From: Chryseobacterium sp. 52
GTDB lineage: Bacteria > Bacteroidota > Bacteroidia > Flavobacteriales > Weeksellaceae
Direction: 5' to 3'
NCBI RefSeq assembly: GCF_002754245.1
Contig: NZ_PEEX01000001.1
Location: forward strand, 4,754,001-4,818,000
DNA length: 64,000 nucleotides
Shown: piece by piece, positions 53,981-62,508 of the stretch
How the letters are laid out: every line of letters begins with the position of its first letter
How positions within the stretch are numbered: position 1 is the stretch's first letter
The notes under the pieces: generated by a model
What the model was told of the DNA's origin: nothing
Seen by the model: the letters and a program-made list of their open reading frames with translations, nothing else
Databases searched by the model: none
Translations under genes and position numbers: made by a program

Positions 53981-54493
53981 CTACAAGACATTCATAATCT
54001 CTTCCCATGAGCTAAATCGTTTATAATGATCATTTTCTATCAGCTCATTGTGAGGCTGTGTAAAAATGAATTTTTCTCCGGCAAAATGATCCAGATTTTT
54101 AGGATAATCATCAATCATAACATCTCCATGCACTACTTTTTTGCTGCCGCATAAAACAATTTGTTCCCAGCTGATAAACGGAAAATGTTCTGCCAGCCAG
54201 TCAAATTTTTCTCTTAAACTGTTTGGAAACTCCATTCCGGCTGAAACGATATAGAGTTCATATTTATTATTAATGTATTCTAAAGCATCACGGCTTCCCT
54301 CCATGACCGGAAGTGTGCGAAAAAAACCAACTTCATTAACGTGTTTCTTACCGTTTGGGAATGCTTCAATTTCGGGCAGTCCCGTAAGACCGCTGATTTC
54401 AATTTCGTTTCCTGAGTCTCTTTTTTCAAATTTGACTAACTGACGATAAACATCCGCCATTACCCCGTCCATATCTACAATTACTTTTTTCAT
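53981..54493 (-). CDS. 5'(3')-deoxyribonucleotidase (HAD superfamily)
   Basis: 170 residues. The HAD motif I is at the start: KKVIVDMDGVMADVYRQL (Asp nucleophile at residues 7 and 9). The second motif LYIVSAGME (Ser) and a third around VHGDVMIDDYPKN (DD acid pair) follow, which is the layout of the NT5C family that dephosphorylates deoxynucleoside monophosphates. Probably cytoplasmic. Divergent from the ABC-F gene. Confidence 0.85.
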   Translation of the reverse strand: MKKVIVDMDGVMADVYRQLVKFEKRDSGNEIEISGLTGLPEIEAFPNGKKHVNEVGFFRTLPVMEGSRDALEYINNKYELYIVSAGMEFPNSLREKFDWLAEHFPFISWEQIVLCGSKKVVHGDVMIDDYPKNLDHFAGEKFIFTQPHNELIENDHYKRFSSWEEIMNVL

Positions 54494-54693
54494 TATTTTA
54501 AATCTGATTTAGCATTCTTTAGTATCAAAAATCAAGCCTTGCGGCTCATTCAAAATTACGAAATAGCTTTAGGGAAAGTTCTTCTATTCATATTAAATAA
54601 ATCTTAAAATATTATGCTTTACGGTATTGTTTTGAAAATTTAAATTTGAGCATTTGGTCATCATAATGTAAAACTTTTCTAGTTACATTTTCG

Positions 54694-54701
54694 TACTTTT
54701 G
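54694..54701 (+). promoter_or_regulatory. -7 promoter box of the ABC-F gene
   Basis: TACTTTTG, an exact TAnnTTTG match, 39 nt before the ATG at 54741. No clear -33 element. Confidence 0.45.
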
Positions 54702-54740
54702 CCGCTCAATACAAAATCAATATCAAACCATTACATTCCA

Positions 54741-56633
54741 ATGAATTACGTTTCTGTCGAAAATCTTACTAAATCTTATGGCATCAAAGTTTTGTTCCAA
54801 GATATCTCTTTTCATGTCAATGAAGGGGACAAAATAGCCATTGTTGCAAAAAACGGAAGCGGAAAATCTACCCTTCTTAAAATATTAATGGGGAAAGAAA
54901 TTGCAGACAGTGGAACTGTGAATATTAATAAGGATATTCAGGTGGTTTTATTTGACCAGGAGATCGATTTTGATTCTGATCTAACCATTGAAGAATTTAT
55001 GATGGCGCTTGATTCTGCGCCCATTCAGGCCTTAAAAAACTATCATAAATCGTTACTTTCCACAGATTATGATTTCATTGAAAAAGCTCTGGCTGAAATG
55101 GAAATCCATAAAGCGTGGGATCTGGAGAATGATATGAAACAAATTCTCTCTCAGTTGAAAATTACAGATCTGGAAGCGAAAATGGGAACACTTTCCGGAG
55201 GGCAGATCAAACGTGTAGCCTTAGCAAAATTATTAACTGAAACAAGAGCTGAGCACCGCCATACTCTTCTTATCATGGATGAGCCAACCAACCACCTTGA
55301 TGTAGAAATGGTAGAATGGCTTGAAAGCTATTTAAGCAAAGCTAAAATAACATTAATTCTGGTCACACACGACAGGTACTTCCTGGATGCTGTTTGTGGA
55401 ATTATCTGGGAAATGGAAGATAAAAATCTGTATTTCCATAATGGTTCTTACGCGACTTATCTTGAAAATAAGATGATTCGTGAGGATAATATGAATTCCA
55501 CCATTGATAAAGCCAATAATCTTTACAGGAAAGAACTGGAATGGATGCGAAGACAGCCTAAAGCAAGAACTACAAAATCTAAATCCAGACAAGATGACTT
55601 TTACGAAACTGAAAAAATAGCTAAAACCGATACGAGAAAAGAATCTCTGGAACTTGATTTCGAAATGAAAAGACTCGGAAACAAAATTTTGGAACTTAGA
55701 GATATTTCTAAAAGTTATGGGGATAAATTATTACTAAAAGATTTCAGTTATCAGTTTCAAAGGGGCGAAAAAGTAGGAATTGTAGGAAAAAACGGTGCCG
55801 GAAAATCTACATTACTGAATATCATCCAGGGCCTTGAGCCAAAAGATACCGGAGAAATTGAAACCGGAGAAACGATCAAATTCGGGTATTTTTCACAAAA
55901 AGGACTAAAATATAAAGAGGAAGAAAGAGTCATTGATTTTATTAAAGAAATTTCTGAAAACTTCCCTTTAGCTAACGGAAAAACGATCTCTGCATCACAG
56001 TTTTTAAGACTATTTTTGTTTGATGATCAAACCCAATATTCGCCTATTTCCAAACTTTCGGGAGGTGAAAAAAGAAGGTTGCATTTGATGTACATTTTAT
56101 ATCAGAATCCTAACTTTTTGATATTTGATGAACCTACCAATGATTTAGATCTTCCCACTTTGACGGTACTGGAAAATTTCCTACTGAACTTTCAGGGCAG
56201 CTTGATCATTGTTTCTCACGACAGATATTTCATGGACAGAATCGTGGACCACATCCTCGCCTTTGAAGGGGAAGGAAAAATCAGAGATTTTGTTGGAACG
56301 TTCTCAGAATACAGAGAAGCTAAAAGCCGTGAAGATGCATTAGAAAAAAATGCAGTATCCAAACCGGAACCGGTAAAAGAAATAGCTCCGGTAGCAGAGA
56401 TTCCTCAACCTTCTTCCAAGAAAAGGAAAATGTCCTTTAAAGAACAGAGAGAACTGGAAACCATAGAAAAAGAAATGCCTGAACTGGAACAAAAGCGTAC
56501 TAAGATCATGGACCAGCTGAATAATGAAACGGAATATGAAAAAGTGGCAAAACTTTCTGCCGAATTAGAAACCATTTCTGAAAAGCTAGAGGATTATGAA
56601 ATGAAGTGGCTGGAGTTTCAGGAGCTTTTGTAA
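54741..56633 (+). CDS. ABC-F-family ATPase (Uup-like)
   Basis: 630 residues, two ATPase domains without membrane spans. Domain 1: Walker A KNGSGKSTLLKI, signature LSGGQIKRVALAKLL, Walker B LLIMDEPTNHLD. A linker of charged helices (about 230-310) follows, then domain 2 with GKNGAGKSTLLN, LSGGEKRRLHLMYIL and LIFDEPTNDLDL. A C-terminal coiled coil (from about residue 560) as in Uup. ABC-F proteins act on ribosomes, as in translational rescue or antibiotic protection. The start at the ATG 54741 is preferred to the upstream TTG 54699, which lies in the promoter box. Confidence 0.92.
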   Translation: MNYVSVENLTKSYGIKVLFQDISFHVNEGDKIAIVAKNGSGKSTLLKILMGKEIADSGTVNINKDIQVVLFDQEIDFDSDLTIEEFMMALDSAPIQALKNYHKSLLSTDYDFIEKALAEMEIHKAWDLENDMKQILSQLKITDLEAKMGTLSGGQIKRVALAKLLTETRAEHRHTLLIMDEPTNHLDVEMVEWLESYLSKAKITLILVTHDRYFLDAVCGIIWEMEDKNLYFHNGSYATYLENKMIREDNMNSTIDKANNLYRKELEWMRRQPKARTTKSKSRQDDFYETEKIAKTDTRKESLELDFEMKRLGNKILELRDISKSYGDKLLLKDFSYQFQRGEKVGIVGKNGAGKSTLLNIIQGLEPKDTGEIETGETIKFGYFSQKGLKYKEEERVIDFIKEISENFPLANGKTISASQFLRLFLFDDQTQYSPISKLSGGEKRRLHLMYILYQNPNFLIFDEPTNDLDLPTLTVLENFLLNFQGSLIIVSHDRYFMDRIVDHILAFEGEGKIRDFVGTFSEYREAKSREDALEKNAVSKPEPVKEIAPVAEIPQPSSKKRKMSFKEQRELETIEKEMPELEQKRTKIMDQLNNETEYEKVAKLSAELETISEKLEDYEMKWLEFQELL

Positions 56634-56669
56634 AAAGACAAACTGACCCAACCTTTATTATATAGAAAA

Positions 56670-56749
56670 TGCTCCGACTCCGCTCAGCATGACATTTCTA
56701 ATACCTAGTGTATTATTTGAAAACCGTCACGCTGAGCGGAGTCGAAGCG
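56670..56749. repeat. Dispersed inverted-repeat element, copy 2
   Basis: Arms 56670-56694 and 56725-56749 are reverse complements with four mismatches and share the GCTGAGCGGAGTCG core with copy 1 at 5424-5523. It lies between the converging ABC-F and oxidoreductase genes. The spacer is 30 nt against 50 nt in copy 1, and the phrase TCTAAT is kept near its left end. Confidence 0.75.
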
Positions 56750-56769
56750 TTATTATATTTCGTTCTTTT

Positions 56770-57828
56770 TTAAATAAGGTGAATTACTTTTCCTTCTTTT
56801 GAGCTTTCTATAGATGCATCTATAATTTTCATATTCTGAACAACTTCTCTTCCTTCAGATGGGAGTGCATATCCAAAAACAATATATTCATAGATCTGCT
56901 GATAATAATCCATATAGTTTCCGGGCTCGCTGGAGGTTAGAATTCTTTCTGTCTCTGAATTTTCATTTAAAAAGTTTAAAATTCCGTCTGTCCCCTGTAA
57001 AGGTTTAGTCCATTCTTTTCCATAAACTGGTACAGCTCCGGCAACCAGCTCATTTTCCTGATTATCTGTTCTCTCCTGCAGAAAGCTTCCTTTTTCTCCG
57101 TGAATAGCGTAGGCGTAATGAGCTTCTTTAGTAAAGACTGATGATTTTAGTCTTACTCTTACATTATTTTTGTAGTACAGAAGAATTTCGAAATAGTCGT
57201 TGGCATATTCTTCTCCTTTCATCGAAAACACATCCGCAAAAAGCTTTTCAGGATATCCAAAATATTGTACTGCCTGGTCTACAAGATGGGCACCAAGATC
57301 ATGGAGTGAACCTGAACCTGTCTGCTGCGGATCTTCTTTGTGCTGTTTTCCACTAGGTGTTGTCCGGAATCTATCGAAACGGATCTCAACTTCTTTACTA
57401 TCGCCTAGCTTGCCTTCATTTATTATTTTCTGAACCTGTAAAAAGTCTCTGTCAAATCTTCTGTTTTGATACACACTTAGAAACAGACCTTTTTTTTCTG
57501 CAAGATTCACCAGTTCTTCTGCTTCTGAAACACTCACTGTAAAAGGTTTCTCAACGATTATATTTTTCCCGGCCTCAAGTGCCATTTTTGCATATTCGAA
57601 ATGAGTCTGCACAGGTGTATTAATGATCACCAGTTCTATTTCTGCATTCAAGAGCATTTCCTCTATTGAGCGATAGATGGTTGCTTCCGGATATTTCTCT
57701 TTAGATTCTTCTTTGCTTCTTTCTACGATAGCAGCTATAAAAAATCCGGGATGTTCTTTCAAAAACGGAGCATGAAATACTTTTCCGCTCATTCCAAAGG
57801 CGCACAGTCCTGCTTTTACCAATTGCAT
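56770..57828 (-). CDS. Gfo/Idh/MocA-family oxidoreductase
   Basis: 352 residues. The N-terminal NAD(P)-binding fold has KAGLCAFGMSGKVFHAPFL near the start and EKPFTVSVSEAEEL with the conserved EKP of the family (about residue 93). The C-terminal domain follows from about residue 120 (VEIRFDRFRTTPSG, LHDLGAHLVDQAVQYFG with the catalytic-type HD/His). Substrate is likely a sugar or inositol-like compound, unknown. The ATG at 57828 is preferred to the upstream ATG at 57888, which adds a non-family N terminus. Confidence 0.9.
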   Translation of the reverse strand: MQLVKAGLCAFGMSGKVFHAPFLKEHPGFFIAAIVERSKEESKEKYPEATIYRSIEEMLLNAEIELVIINTPVQTHFEYAKMALEAGKNIIVEKPFTVSVSEAEELVNLAEKKGLFLSVYQNRRFDRDFLQVQKIINEGKLGDSKEVEIRFDRFRTTPSGKQHKEDPQQTGSGSLHDLGAHLVDQAVQYFGYPEKLFADVFSMKGEEYANDYFEILLYYKNNVRVRLKSSVFTKEAHYAYAIHGEKGSFLQERTDNQENELVAGAVPVYGKEWTKPLQGTDGILNFLNENSETERILTSSEPGNYMDYYQQIYEYIVFGYALPSEGREVVQNMKIIDASIESSKEGKVIHLI

Positions 57829-57972
57829 ATGTATAATTTTTAAACAAATATATTCAATAATCCTCAGTTTATCAGCCTCTACCATCACTCATCATTTTTA
57901 TTACATTCTTAAAATATGACAAAAATCATTTTATTATTTTTATCAATTCTAAATTAACCTTTTATAAATTCT

Positions 57973-57980
57973 TATTTTTG
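57973..57980 (+). promoter_or_regulatory. -7 promoter box of the siderophore receptor gene
   Basis: TATTTTTG, an exact TAnnTTTG match, 35 nt before the ATG. No clear Fur box was seen. Confidence 0.45.
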
Positions 57981-58015
57981 CCGCTATTTAAATCTATTCT
58001 ACATAAAAATAATAA

Positions 58016-60328
58016 ATGAAAAAACAACTACTTTCTTTAGGGGTATTACTGGCTACTCTATCTTTAGGTGCCCAGATGAAAAATACTGAAACAGACACGA
58101 TCAGATTACAAACCATAGAGGACATTAATCTTCACAAAACCGGTAATCCTAATCAGGCCAAAACTTTATCGACCAAGTCTAATCTTACGGTAATGGAAAA
58201 CCCTCAGGCCATCTCAATTGTAACACATGAGATCATAGAGCAGCAGCAGGCAAAACAGTTGAGCGATGTTCTTCAGAATGTAAATGGTATGTACCTTACT
58301 TCATCCAGAGGAAATTCTCAGGACAGTTTTGGAGGTCGTGGTTTTATTTTAGGAAATGACAATATCTTTAAGAACGGAGCGCGGATTAACAGTGGTGTAT
58401 TCCCTGAGGTAAGCGGTCTTGAAAGAGTAGAAGTCCTGAAAGGTGCTAATGCAATGCTTTATGGAAATACAGCTGCAGGAGGTATTATCAATATGATTAC
58501 TAAAAAGCCTAAATTCAATTTTGGAGGAAGCATAGGACTTAATGCCGGAAGCTGGAATTCTTACAAGCCAACTGTTGACATTTATGGACCTTTATCTAAG
58601 AATGTAGCATTCAGGGTAAATGGTGCTTACGAATATGCCGAAAGTTTCAGAGATGTTGTAGAATCTGAGAAATATTATTTCAACCCATCATTCTTATTTA
58701 ATTTAAGCCCAAAGTCTCAGTTAATTGTAGAGGCAGATTATCTTAAGAATAACTTTACTCCTGATTTTGGTATTGGTTCTATCACTAATACTGACGGAAG
58801 TTATAAGATGAATGATTTACTTTCCAGAAAAGCCTTCTTAGGAACAGACTGGCAATATCAAAATGTAGAGCAGGTATCTACAACTGCTACTTTTAATCAT
58901 CAGTTTAATGAAAAATGGTCATTAAGTACTACAGCATCTTACCAAAATTATACAAAAGATTACTTCTCAACAGAAAGAGTACAGTGGGCCTACGAAAAAA
59001 ATACAAACCGTCTTTCCTGGAACAGACCATTAAACAGAACCTATAACGAACAAAGCTATACCTCGATTCAGGCTAATATTAATGGTGAATTCAATACAGG
59101 TAAAATTGGTCATAAAGTGCTCATCGGAGCTGATGCAGACTACGGGATGTCTGATTCTTATACCTATTATGATCCTGCTAATAATGCAACCTTCGGGACA
59201 GGCTATATTTACGGAACAGGTGGAAGCAGTACAGGGACACTGTATTTAGATAACCCTTCAACTTGGGCTAGCGGTACAATGCCAAATGCTGAAAAACTGG
59301 AAAAAACAAGAATCAATACAAGAAGAATAGGTCTATATGTTCAGGACTTTATCAGTCTTACTAAAGAATTTAAAGTTCTGGCTGGTTTACGTTGGTCTTA
59401 TGTAGAGAACATGCCAACCCTTAATACTAAATTTAAAACGAATAGTAAAACAGAGCTGGCCAATACTTCGATTTCAGATCAAGCAGTCTCTCCAAAAATT
59501 GGGTTAGTATATATGCCAAATGAAAACCTTTCTGTATTTGCAACATATACCAATTCATTTGTGTCAAATACCGGATATATGTCGGCTGAAATTGGATCTT
59601 TAGATACTTCAGGAACTGCTGCACAGGTTAGAGACAGGGTCAATAACCTTCCAAAACAAGGTGTAAAACCTACCACTATAGATCAATATGAAATCGGAGC
59701 AAAGAAAAGCCTTTGGAATAATGCGTTGGCTATCAATCTTACGTTGTATCAAATCTTGCAAAATAATAATTATCAAAACTACTTCTATGTAGATAATGCA
59801 GGAGCTGTACAGACACCAGATTCTAACCTGAAAGAATTTGCCGGCAAAATGAGAAGCCGTGGTGTTGAGCTGGATATTACAGGAAATCCAAATGAAAATC
59901 TATCTATTATTGGTGGTTTCTCCTATAATAACTCTGTTTACATTGATACCCCTGAAAAAGGATATGTTGAGAAACAAAGACTGGTAAGAACTCCTGCCAC
60001 TACTGCGAATGCTTCTGTATTCTATAAACTTACCAATTATGTAAAAGGTCTGAAAGTTGGAGCCGGTATTTATTATATTGGGGATAGAATAGCTGGTTGG
60101 AATGATTCAAAATCGACCAATGTCAGCAGAAAGGATGTGAGCAGAATGTTCGAACTGAAAGATTATACAACAGTAACTGTGTCTGTAGGCTACGAATGGA
60201 ACAAGTTCTCTATCCAGGGGAAAGTGGGTAACCTGTTCGATGTTGTTAATTATAATGTACACGAAAATTATTCGGTAAATCCAATTACCCCAAGAAACTA
60301 TTACTTTACACTGACGTACAAACTTTAG
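58016..60328 (+). CDS. TonB-dependent siderophore receptor
   Basis: 770 residues. Signal peptide MKKQLLSLGVLLATLSLGAQ. The plug domain (about residues 55-175) has ENPQAISIVTHEIIEQQQAKQLSDVLQNVNG and FGGRGF, and VEVLKGANAMLYGNTAAGGIINMITKKPK, the FhuA/FpvA-type phrase of siderophore receptors. A 22-strand barrel follows with a C-terminal NYYFTLTYKL, ending in an aromatic/aliphatic pair. Transports a ferric siderophore, powered by TonB. A PepSY protein gene follows after 89 nt, which supports iron uptake. Confidence 0.92.
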   Translation: MKKQLLSLGVLLATLSLGAQMKNTETDTIRLQTIEDINLHKTGNPNQAKTLSTKSNLTVMENPQAISIVTHEIIEQQQAKQLSDVLQNVNGMYLTSSRGNSQDSFGGRGFILGNDNIFKNGARINSGVFPEVSGLERVEVLKGANAMLYGNTAAGGIINMITKKPKFNFGGSIGLNAGSWNSYKPTVDIYGPLSKNVAFRVNGAYEYAESFRDVVESEKYYFNPSFLFNLSPKSQLIVEADYLKNNFTPDFGIGSITNTDGSYKMNDLLSRKAFLGTDWQYQNVEQVSTTATFNHQFNEKWSLSTTASYQNYTKDYFSTERVQWAYEKNTNRLSWNRPLNRTYNEQSYTSIQANINGEFNTGKIGHKVLIGADADYGMSDSYTYYDPANNATFGTGYIYGTGGSSTGTLYLDNPSTWASGTMPNAEKLEKTRINTRRIGLYVQDFISLTKEFKVLAGLRWSYVENMPTLNTKFKTNSKTELANTSISDQAVSPKIGLVYMPNENLSVFATYTNSFVSNTGYMSAEIGSLDTSGTAAQVRDRVNNLPKQGVKPTTIDQYEIGAKKSLWNNALAINLTLYQILQNNNYQNYFYVDNAGAVQTPDSNLKEFAGKMRSRGVELDITGNPNENLSIIGGFSYNNSVYIDTPEKGYVEKQRLVRTPATTANASVFYKLTNYVKGLKVGAGIYYIGDRIAGWNDSKSTNVSRKDVSRMFELKDYTTVTVSVGYEWNKFSIQGKVGNLFDVVNYNVHENYSVNPITPRNYYFTLTYKL

Positions 60329-60362
60329 AATTAAATACGATAATAATTTCATCAATCAATAG

Positions 60363-60393
60363 GGAAATTGCATTTTTGCAATTTCCTTTTTTA
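60363..60393 (+). terminator. Terminator of the siderophore receptor gene
   Basis: GGAAATTGCA/TGCAATTTCC, 10 bp with loop TTTT, then a T run. It separates the receptor from the PepSY gene, so read-through or a second promoter is needed for the latter. Confidence 0.75.
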
Positions 60394-60417
60394 AATTATA
60401 AAAACAAATAATACGAT

Positions 60418-60933
60418 ATGGATAAGATCAAGGACACAAGGACTTTTATGAGAATCACGCACCGTTATCTGGGATATTTTCTTGCAGGCATAATGGCTGT
60501 ATATGCACTGAGTGGAGTTCTGCTTGTATACAGAGATACCGATTTCCTTAAAAAAGAAAAGAAATATGACAAAACCATTGCAGTCAATCTTTCTGAAAAA
60601 GAATTGGGAAAAGAATTAAAAATCAAAGGTCTTGAGGTAGAAAAGACTGAAGGTACTGTTCTTCATTTTAAGAAGGGAACTTATAATGCGGCAACCGGAA
60701 AGGCAGAATATTCTAAAATGGAACTTCCTTTTGTACTGGATAAGATGGTAAAACTCCACAAATCTCAATCAAAAGAAACCCTTTCGCCTCTGAATACGTT
60801 TTTCGGGATCTCTTTATTTTTCTTTGTAATTTCCAGCTTCTGGATGTTCAATCCTAAAACCAAAGCTTTCAAAAGAGGGATTAAATTCACAATCGCAGGC
60901 CTTATTATTTCGGTGATTCTTTTATTTATTTAA
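60418..60933 (+). CDS. PepSY-associated transmembrane protein
   Basis: 171 residues. The first membrane helix is in RITHRYLGYFLAGIMAVYALSGVLLVY (about 13-38), typical of PepSY_TM proteins that reduce or release iron from siderophores at the inner membrane. A periplasmic stretch (about 40-125) and two more hydrophobic segments follow (SLFFFVISSFWMF and TIAGLIISVILLFI). Shorter than full-length PepSY_TM reductases (about 370-500 residues), so it is a small form. It stands downstream of the receptor. Confidence 0.85.
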   Translation: MDKIKDTRTFMRITHRYLGYFLAGIMAVYALSGVLLVYRDTDFLKKEKKYDKTIAVNLSEKELGKELKIKGLEVEKTEGTVLHFKKGTYNAATGKAEYSKMELPFVLDKMVKLHKSQSKETLSPLNTFFGISLFFFVISSFWMFNPKTKAFKRGIKFTIAGLIISVILLFI

Positions 60934-61027
60934 ATTGTGGTATCAACAAAAAAGTGACCAAATAATTCACATTTCGATTCCCCTTAAATTAACACTTATT
61001 CTGAGTTTTTATCTAAAATTAAGAAGG

Positions 61028-61043
61028 TTGGCACATTTCTTGT
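61028..61043 (+). promoter_or_regulatory. Sigma-54-like promoter
   Basis: TTGGCAC (61028-61034) then ATTTC and TTGT: GG at 61030-61031 and G at 61042 with 10 nt between. It matches the -24/-12 consensus except that the -12 GC is GT. Located 51 nt upstream of the outer-membrane protein ATG. Confidence 0.5.
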
Positions 61044-61093
61044 TTTTTCTTTAATCTATAAATGATAACATTTAATTATTAAAATAATAAATT

Positions 61094-61684
61094 ATGAAAA
61101 AACTAATTTTTGCAGGAATATTAGCAGTAACAGGTTTGGCTACAACAGCTAATGCTCAGATTCAACAAGGAAACTGGATGGTTGGTAGTACTTTAGCTAC
61201 AAGTAATTTTGGACTGAACTCTGGAGCAGGTTATGATTTTTCAATTCAACCAAGAGCAGCTTACTTTATTAAAGACAATGTTGCAGTTGGGGGTTATGTA
61301 AAATTAGGCTTTTTAAAACCAGGAAAGGGACAATCTACTCAGTTTAACTATGCCGTTGGAGCTTTAGGACGTTATTTCTTATCTCCGGGTGAAAAAGGAG
61401 TAGACAATTTATTAAACCACGGAAGATGGTTTCTTGAAGGTAATGTAGGTATTGGTGGAACTTCAGTAGAAAATGGAATTTCTACAACAGGTCTTGACTT
61501 TGGTGCAGGTCCGGGTTATTCTTACTTTATTACCCCAAATATCGGTGTTGAAGGTTTAGTAAAATATAATGGAGTAACAGGTTTCGGAAACGAAGGATTA
61601 ACATCTAAAATTAGCTTCAATATAGGATTTAGTATTTATTTACCTACATCAAAAGCTAAAGAAGTGGCTAGAGATATGAAATAA
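61094..61684 (+). CDS. Small outer-membrane beta-barrel protein
   Basis: 196 residues. Signal peptide MKKLIFAGILAVTGLATTANAQ. The mature 174 residues are an 8- to 10-strand barrel with repeated Gly/aromatic strands (GNWMVGSTLATSNFGLNSG, NVAVGGYVKLGFLKPG, WFLEGNVGIGG) resembling OmpW/OmpA-like outer-membrane proteins. Function unknown. It has a sigma-54-like promoter and a strong terminator, so it is a single-gene transcript. Confidence 0.82.
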   Translation: MKKLIFAGILAVTGLATTANAQIQQGNWMVGSTLATSNFGLNSGAGYDFSIQPRAAYFIKDNVAVGGYVKLGFLKPGKGQSTQFNYAVGALGRYFLSPGEKGVDNLLNHGRWFLEGNVGIGGTSVENGISTTGLDFGAGPGYSYFITPNIGVEGLVKYNGVTGFGNEGLTSKISFNIGFSIYLPTSKAKEVARDMK

Positions 61685-61709
61685 TCACTTTATTTTGTAA
61701 TAAAAAATG

Positions 61710-61742
61710 AAATCGCCCCGAAATATTTTCGGGGCGATTTTC
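61710..61742 (+). terminator. Terminator of the outer-membrane barrel gene
   Basis: AAATCGCCCCGAAA with its complement, 14-bp perfect stem, loop TAT, then Ts. Confidence 0.85.
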
Positions 61743-61779
61743 GTACAAATTAAAACTAAACTATAAAAAATCAAATAAA

Positions 61780-62415
61780 TCATGTATTGGGTTGAGGCGT
61801 ATATCTCAGATACGGCTTTATCTCAGTTACTCCTTTCGGAAATATCTTTCTGGCATCTTCTGTGGAAATGATGGGTGGTACAATAACATCATCACCGCTT
61901 TCCCAGTTGACAGGAGTAGCAATTGTATGTGAATCAACTAACTGCAGAGAGTCAAGAACCCTCAGTATTTCGTTAAAATTCCTTCCGGTAGAAGCCGGAT
62001 AAGTAATGATAAGTCTTACTTTTTTTAAAGGATCAATGATCAGTAAAGAACGTACAGTTGCTGTCGCTGAAGCATTCGGGTGAATAAAATCATACAGTTC
62101 CGAAATCTTCCTGTCTTTGTCTGCAATAATAGGAAACTGTACCTCTGTATGCTGAGTTTCATTAATATCTTTAATCCAGTTCTGATGGTCTTCTACTCCA
62201 TCTACACTTAAAGCAATCACTTTAGTTCCTCTCTTATCAAACTCTGGCTTCAGCTTTGAAGTATACCCCAATTCTGTAGTGCATACCGGAGTGTAATCTG
62301 CAGGATGCGAAAATAAAATTCCCCACGAGTTTCCTAAGAATTCATGAAATTTGATATCTCCTAACGACGTCTCTGCCTGAAAGTCCGGTGCTGTATCTCC
62401 TAGTTTGATTGACAT
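61780..62415 (-). CDS. 1-Cys peroxiredoxin (Prx6 type)
   Basis: 211 residues. The peroxidatic cysteine is in SHPADYTPVCTTELGYTSK (about residue 45), the typical Prx6 motif, with no resolving cysteine of the 2-Cys type. GVEDHQNWIKDI and the C-terminal KLVDS-type stretch (SLQLVDSHTIATPVNWESGDDVIVPP) are also family-typical. It reduces hydrogen peroxide and alkyl hydroperoxides. The promoter carries a clear palindrome, AGTCTAC-N7-GTAGACT, over its -7 box, so expression is probably repressed by a dimeric regulator. Confidence 0.93.
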   Translation of the reverse strand: MSIKLGDTAPDFQAETSLGDIKFHEFLGNSWGILFSHPADYTPVCTTELGYTSKLKPEFDKRGTKVIALSVDGVEDHQNWIKDINETQHTEVQFPIIADKDRKISELYDFIHPNASATATVRSLLIIDPLKKVRLIITYPASTGRNFNEILRVLDSLQLVDSHTIATPVNWESGDDVIVPPIISTEDARKIFPKGVTEIKPYLRYTPQPNT

Positions 62416-62431
62416 ATTATCTTGCCTTGTT

Positions 62432-62452
62432 AGTCTACAAATTTAGTAGACT
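62432..62452. promoter_or_regulatory. Palindromic operator over the peroxiredoxin promoter
   Basis: AGTCTAC, 7 nt (AAATTTA), GTAGACT: perfect 7-bp arms. It covers the -7 box TAAATTTG (62445-62438 minus). TTTG at 62468-62465 with a 19-nt spacer completes the minus-strand promoter. Confidence 0.7.
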
Positions 62453-62508
62453 TTTTGGAACTGGCAAAATTTTTGTTGAAAATTTATATCTTTAATCAAA
62501 ATTTATTC

